NCBI RefSeq assembly: GCF_019042215.1
Contig: NZ_JAHQCS010000184.1
Location: forward strand, 36,099-100,098
Direction of reading: 5' to 3'
DNA length: 64,000 nucleotides
Origin: Evansella tamaricis
Lineage (GTDB): Bacteria > Bacillota > Bacilli > Bacillales > Salisediminibacteriaceae
The notes below the pieces were generated by a model that did not search any database, was not told the origin of the DNA, and was given only the letters and a program-made list of their open reading frames with translations. The position numbers and the translations under genes are program-made. Of the stretch, positions 61,499-64,000 are shown piece by piece. Every line of letters starts with the position of its first letter. Within the stretch, counting starts at the first letter, position 1.

Positions 61499-62084
61499 GA
61501 TTAAAGCCGTTATAGAAGGATTACTTTTTGTTTCAGGTGAAGAGGGATTGGACATAAAACAAGTTATGGACGTTTTACAATTAGATCGGAAATCAGTCAA
61601 ATTTTATATGGCTGAATTAATGGAAACATATTCTTCCGATGCGAGGGGAATACAGTTAGTGGAAGTTGCTGGTGGATATCAGTTGACAACGAAACCGGAG
61701 CACGCTTCTTTTTTTAAACGATTAGTTCAGGCTCCATCATCCACTACTCTTTCCCAGGCTTCTTTAGAGGCATTGGCAATTGTGGCCTATAGACAACCAA
61801 TTTCTAGGTTGGAAATAGAAGATATACGTGGGGTTAAATCAGAACGACCAATCCGTACCTTAGCTGCAAAAGGTCTCATTAAAGAAGTGGGGCGGGTAGA
61901 TACTACAGGCCGGGCAATACTTTATGGAACAACTAAAGATTTTTTAGAGCAATTTGGTTTGCGGTCAATAGAAGAACTTCCGCCTCTTCCTGATGCAGTA
62001 ACCGAAGAAGATGTGGAGGAAGAGGTGGACTTGTTTTTTTCAAAATTCCAAGAGCAGATGATTCCAACAAATGAAGTAGAATAA
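61485..62084 (+). CDS. scpB: Segregation and condensation protein ScpB
   Basis: A 199-residue kite protein that dimerises and wraps ScpA. It has two winged-helix domains: ALAIVAYRQPISRLEIEDIRGVKSERPIRTLAAKGLIKEVGR is the signature of the second. The start is a TTG at 61485 (MKSHEIKAVIEGLLF) behind AAAGGGGGC. The acidic tail (TEEDVEEEVDLFFSKF) is usual in Bacillus. Confidence 0.96.
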   Translation: MKSHEIKAVIEGLLFVSGEEGLDIKQVMDVLQLDRKSVKFYMAELMETYSSDARGIQLVEVAGGYQLTTKPEHASFFKRLVQAPSSTTLSQASLEALAIVAYRQPISRLEIEDIRGVKSERPIRTLAAKGLIKEVGRVDTTGRAILYGTTKDFLEQFGLRSIEELPPLPDAVTEEDVEEEVDLFFSKFQEQMIPTNEVE

Positions 62085-62124
62085 AGTAATCAACATGTAG
62101 AAAGAGAAGGGAAGGAAGTTATTC

Positions 62125-62622
62125 ATGGGAAACGATTTGGTACAGCAACAATTAACATTCACAATGGTAAAATTAGAAAAGGCATCCACAGAGATCAGAA
62201 AGTTCCTAAATGAAACAACATTGCAGGATTTAATGAGTCAAGGAGACCAAAAATCAAAAGGGGATTATGTGGATATATTGGATCAATTTCGACGTATTCT
62301 TGTTTATTTTGATGAGGGACAAGAATCAGGAAACCTCCTACTAAGAAGTGAAGCTTTCCGTAAAGGTGCTGCAGAAAAAACATTATATTGGATTTTTCAT
62401 CAATGTGTAGAAGAATTTTTCCAACCTAAGTTAGATGTATGGTATGAAGATAGCAGGGCTGCTTATACTGGTAGAAATGCAATCAAATTCCGGGTTACTG
62501 TTCCAGAAGATTTAAAGGATCTTGTTAAATCTATTGAAGGTCCACTACAAGAAGTGCGAGAAGAATTAGAGTATTACGAAACAGATTACCGTACGAAGGT
62601 ACGACAAAGGGATAATGATTAG
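62125..62622 (+). CDS. ypuI: YpuI family protein (DUF3907)
   Basis: A 165-residue soluble protein beginning MGNDLVQQQLTFTMVKLEKA, with FRKGAAEKTLYWIFHQCVEEFFQPK in the middle and a charged C-terminus. It follows scpAB, as ypuI does in B. subtilis. No function is known. GAAGGGAAGGAAG stands before the ATG. A terminator ends the unit. Confidence 0.85.
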   Translation: MGNDLVQQQLTFTMVKLEKASTEIRKFLNETTLQDLMSQGDQKSKGDYVDILDQFRRILVYFDEGQESGNLLLRSEAFRKGAAEKTLYWIFHQCVEEFFQPKLDVWYEDSRAAYTGRNAIKFRVTVPEDLKDLVKSIEGPLQEVREELEYYETDYRTKVRQRDND

Positions 62623-62660
62623 TCGTTTTAAAAATTAGGAAATTATGTCATCAATTATTT

Positions 62661-62697
62661 AGAAAGTGTTCCTGTCATTGGGCACTTTCTTTTTTCT
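62661..62697 (+). terminator. Terminator after ypuI
   Basis: AGAAAGTG and CACTTTCT with a 14-nt loop, followed by TTTTTTC. Confidence 0.8.
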
Positions 62698-62777
62698 CGT
62701 TTTCTCGCTTTTCCTTTTGATTGAGTCCATTTTTACTTACGTGCATAGGATGAATAAACGAAAGGGAGGGAAAAGGC

Positions 62778-63659
62778 TTGTCGATAAATAAACAGTACTT
62801 GACAGATCTTTTAAAATGGTTTCAGAAATTAGAAAAAGATCTTAAGCATTGGGACAATGAGAATAGGGAATTCAGGACTTTATCTCAAGAAGTGAAATCA
62901 ATAATCGAAAGAATAGACAATGTGGATCCAGATAACTATTCGTCTGTTCGCGATGTTGAAAAAGAGGTGGAGGCTATTTACACAAGTTACCTAGATTTAT
63001 GTTCAAATTCAAGTAGAAACACGATTTTTAATACGAGCGTTCCGAGGGGAGAACACAAACTTCCTGCACTTCCTTATTCTTATGATGCCTTAGAACCGTA
63101 TATCCAAAAACGTATTATGGAACTACATCATAAAAAACACCATCAATCATATGTGGATGGCTTAAACAGAGCGGAAAAAGAATTACAGAAGCAACGGAAA
63201 ATGAATAATTATCACTTAATTAAGCATTGGCAACGGGAATTGGCATTTCATGGTGCAGGTCATTATTTGCATACTTTATTTTGGCAAGTAATGTCTCCAG
63301 ATGGTGGGGGGAAACCAAAGGGGTTACTTGCTGAACATATGGATTTAGATTTTGGGAGTTTCACATCTTTTAAAGAACATTTTACAGAAGCGGCAACTAA
63401 TGTGGAAGGAAGTGGATGGGCTATCCTTGTTTGGGTTCCACGGGCAGGGAGGTTAGAAATTCTTACTGCAGAAAAACATCAGAATTTAACACAATGGGAT
63501 GTCATCCCACTCCTTCCCCTTGATGTATGGGAGCATGCCTATTATCTACAATACGAAAATGAGAGGAAAATGTATGTTAATAACTGGTGGCATATTGTGA
63601 ATTGGAGGGCAGTGGAAGATCGGTTCATTAGAGTACGGAAAAATTTATGGATAGAATAA
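62778..63659 (+). CDS. sodF: Fe/Mn superoxide dismutase with N-terminal extension (SodF type)
   Basis: A 293-residue protein. The SOD domain starts near residue 90 (HKLPALPYSYDALEPYI). Metal ligands are seen in MELHHKKHHQSYVDGL (His), HGAGHYLHTLFWQVM (His), and LPLDVWEHAYYLQYENERKMYVNNWWHIVNW (Asp and His). About 90 residues precede it; these are helical and charged, with a likely coiled coil (EVKSIIERIDNVDPDNY, DVEKEVEAIYTSYLDL). B. subtilis SodF has a comparable extension. The start is a TTG behind AAGGGAGGG. No signal peptide. A repeat array begins 50 bp after the stop. Confidence 0.9.
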   Translation: MSINKQYLTDLLKWFQKLEKDLKHWDNENREFRTLSQEVKSIIERIDNVDPDNYSSVRDVEKEVEAIYTSYLDLCSNSSRNTIFNTSVPRGEHKLPALPYSYDALEPYIQKRIMELHHKKHHQSYVDGLNRAEKELQKQRKMNNYHLIKHWQRELAFHGAGHYLHTLFWQVMSPDGGGKPKGLLAEHMDLDFGSFTSFKEHFTEAATNVEGSGWAILVWVPRAGRLEILTAEKHQNLTQWDVIPLLPLDVWEHAYYLQYENERKMYVNNWWHIVNWRAVEDRFIRVRKNLWIE

Positions 63660-63710
63660 ATAAGGATGAAGGAAAGTTTCACATCAGTGGAATTTTCCTT
63701 TTTCAAAAGA

Positions 63711-64000
63711 TAAGCATGTATAAGTTTTCGCATCTTCGGGCTGCCACAGGACGTGGCGTTCTGCCGATGGACGGACAGGACGTCCTAATATCGGGCATGC
63801 CACAGGACGTGGAGTTCTGCCCGATGGATGGATAAACTTCAGAGCGATGCTTGTAGAGGAAGAGGCACTGCCCTACGCTCGTGACCAAAGGCGCTTGCGC
63901 TTTTCTTAAAAGATAAGAATTTATAAGTATTGGCACCTTCGGGCAAGTTGTCTAGCTCCAGCGCCTACTCGCTACGGGGCACTTCGGAAGTGACAACCGA
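63711..64000 (+). repeat. Repeat locus 6 (cut by the window end)
   Basis: A linker and head fragment (63711-63780) is followed by a nearly repeated head (TCGGGCATGCCACAGGACGT, 63791-63810) and the common tail to 63907. After the 38-bp linker a 128-bp unit begins at 63947 and continues past the window. Both heads share GCCACAGGACGTGG. Confidence 0.9.

Noticed and set aside
19280..64000. Repeat arrays as CRISPR
   Set aside because: Units are long, structured and separated by one conserved linker and not by unique spacers. There are no cas genes in the window.

Overview
The window is a stretch of chromosome from a low-GC, endospore-forming Bacillaceae bacterium. The evidence is the gene content and order: deoB-pnp-pdp-dacF-spoIIAA-spoIIAB-sigF, spoVA genes, lysA-ppiB-rib operon-ypuF-scpA-scpB-ypuI, and yqkF-nudF-mciZ-spoIIM-fur-yqzK-xerD all match the Bacillus subtilis map. 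A 274-residue NaChBac-type sodium channel, best known from Bacillus halodurans, suggests an alkaliphilic or salt-tolerant lineage. No plasmid, phage or transposase gene was seen.

Layout. 1-9.4 kb: a partial MFS carrier, a glycerophosphodiesterase, copper ATPase CopA behind a promoter with a palindromic operator, a hydrolase, the c-di-AMP-binding CBS protein CbpB/DarB, a RocB-type M20 peptidase, an acetyltransferase and a divergent polysaccharide deacetylase. 9.4-21.5 kb: nitrogen regulator TnrA with a TnrA box in front of it, the sodium channel, an FAD oxidoreductase, ProI, YqjQ, a transsulfuration enzyme, a Y-family polymerase and a YolD-like protein each behind its own LexA box, a low-molecular-weight phosphatase and an AsnO-type asparagine synthase. 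21.6-31.7 kb: a CAP-domain lipoprotein and a C30 carotenoid cluster in two convergent operons. Three of its seven carotenoid genes are broken: the crtM-like and crtP-like genes by net +1 frameshifts, the acyltransferase by an in-frame TAA. Both operons start at promoters carrying direct repeats spaced in multiples of 11 bp. 32-37.6 kb: a YcgQ/YcgR-type permease pair, UppP, a thioredoxin-like protein and an aldo/keto reductase. 37.6-53.2 kb: DUF3866, an antisense MciZ homologue, NudF, endonuclease Q, SpoIIM, Fur, XerD, a nucleoside-salvage operon with two tandem purine nucleoside phosphorylases, DacF, the spoIIA operon, and spoVAEA-spoVAF behind a sigma-G-like promoter. 53.2-63.7 kb: lysA, ppiB, an FMN riboswitch with the riboflavin operon, ypuF, scpAB, ypuI and a superoxide dismutase.

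The main structure not explained by genes is a family of interspersed, highly structured, non-coding repeats at six loci (about 19.3, 26.6, 31.8, 36.3, 50.8 and 63.9 kb). They are built from exchangeable modules, a ~128-bp unit, a variant head and a ~38-bp linker, and they lie just past gene 3' ends, in some cases within a few bases of a stop codon. A second hairpin (AAAAGG[A/C]ACTGAAAAAGT, loop, mirror half) recurs at three sites, once as the apparent terminator of sigF. A third hairpin family (GAG[A/G]CTGGGACA with its complement) also occurs three times.

The physiology is ordinary for a soil or saline-habitat bacillus. The most notable genetic points are the decaying carotenoid pathway, the second purine nucleoside phosphorylase with two substituted base-binding residues, the 73-residue MciZ that runs antisense into its neighbour, and the modular repeats.
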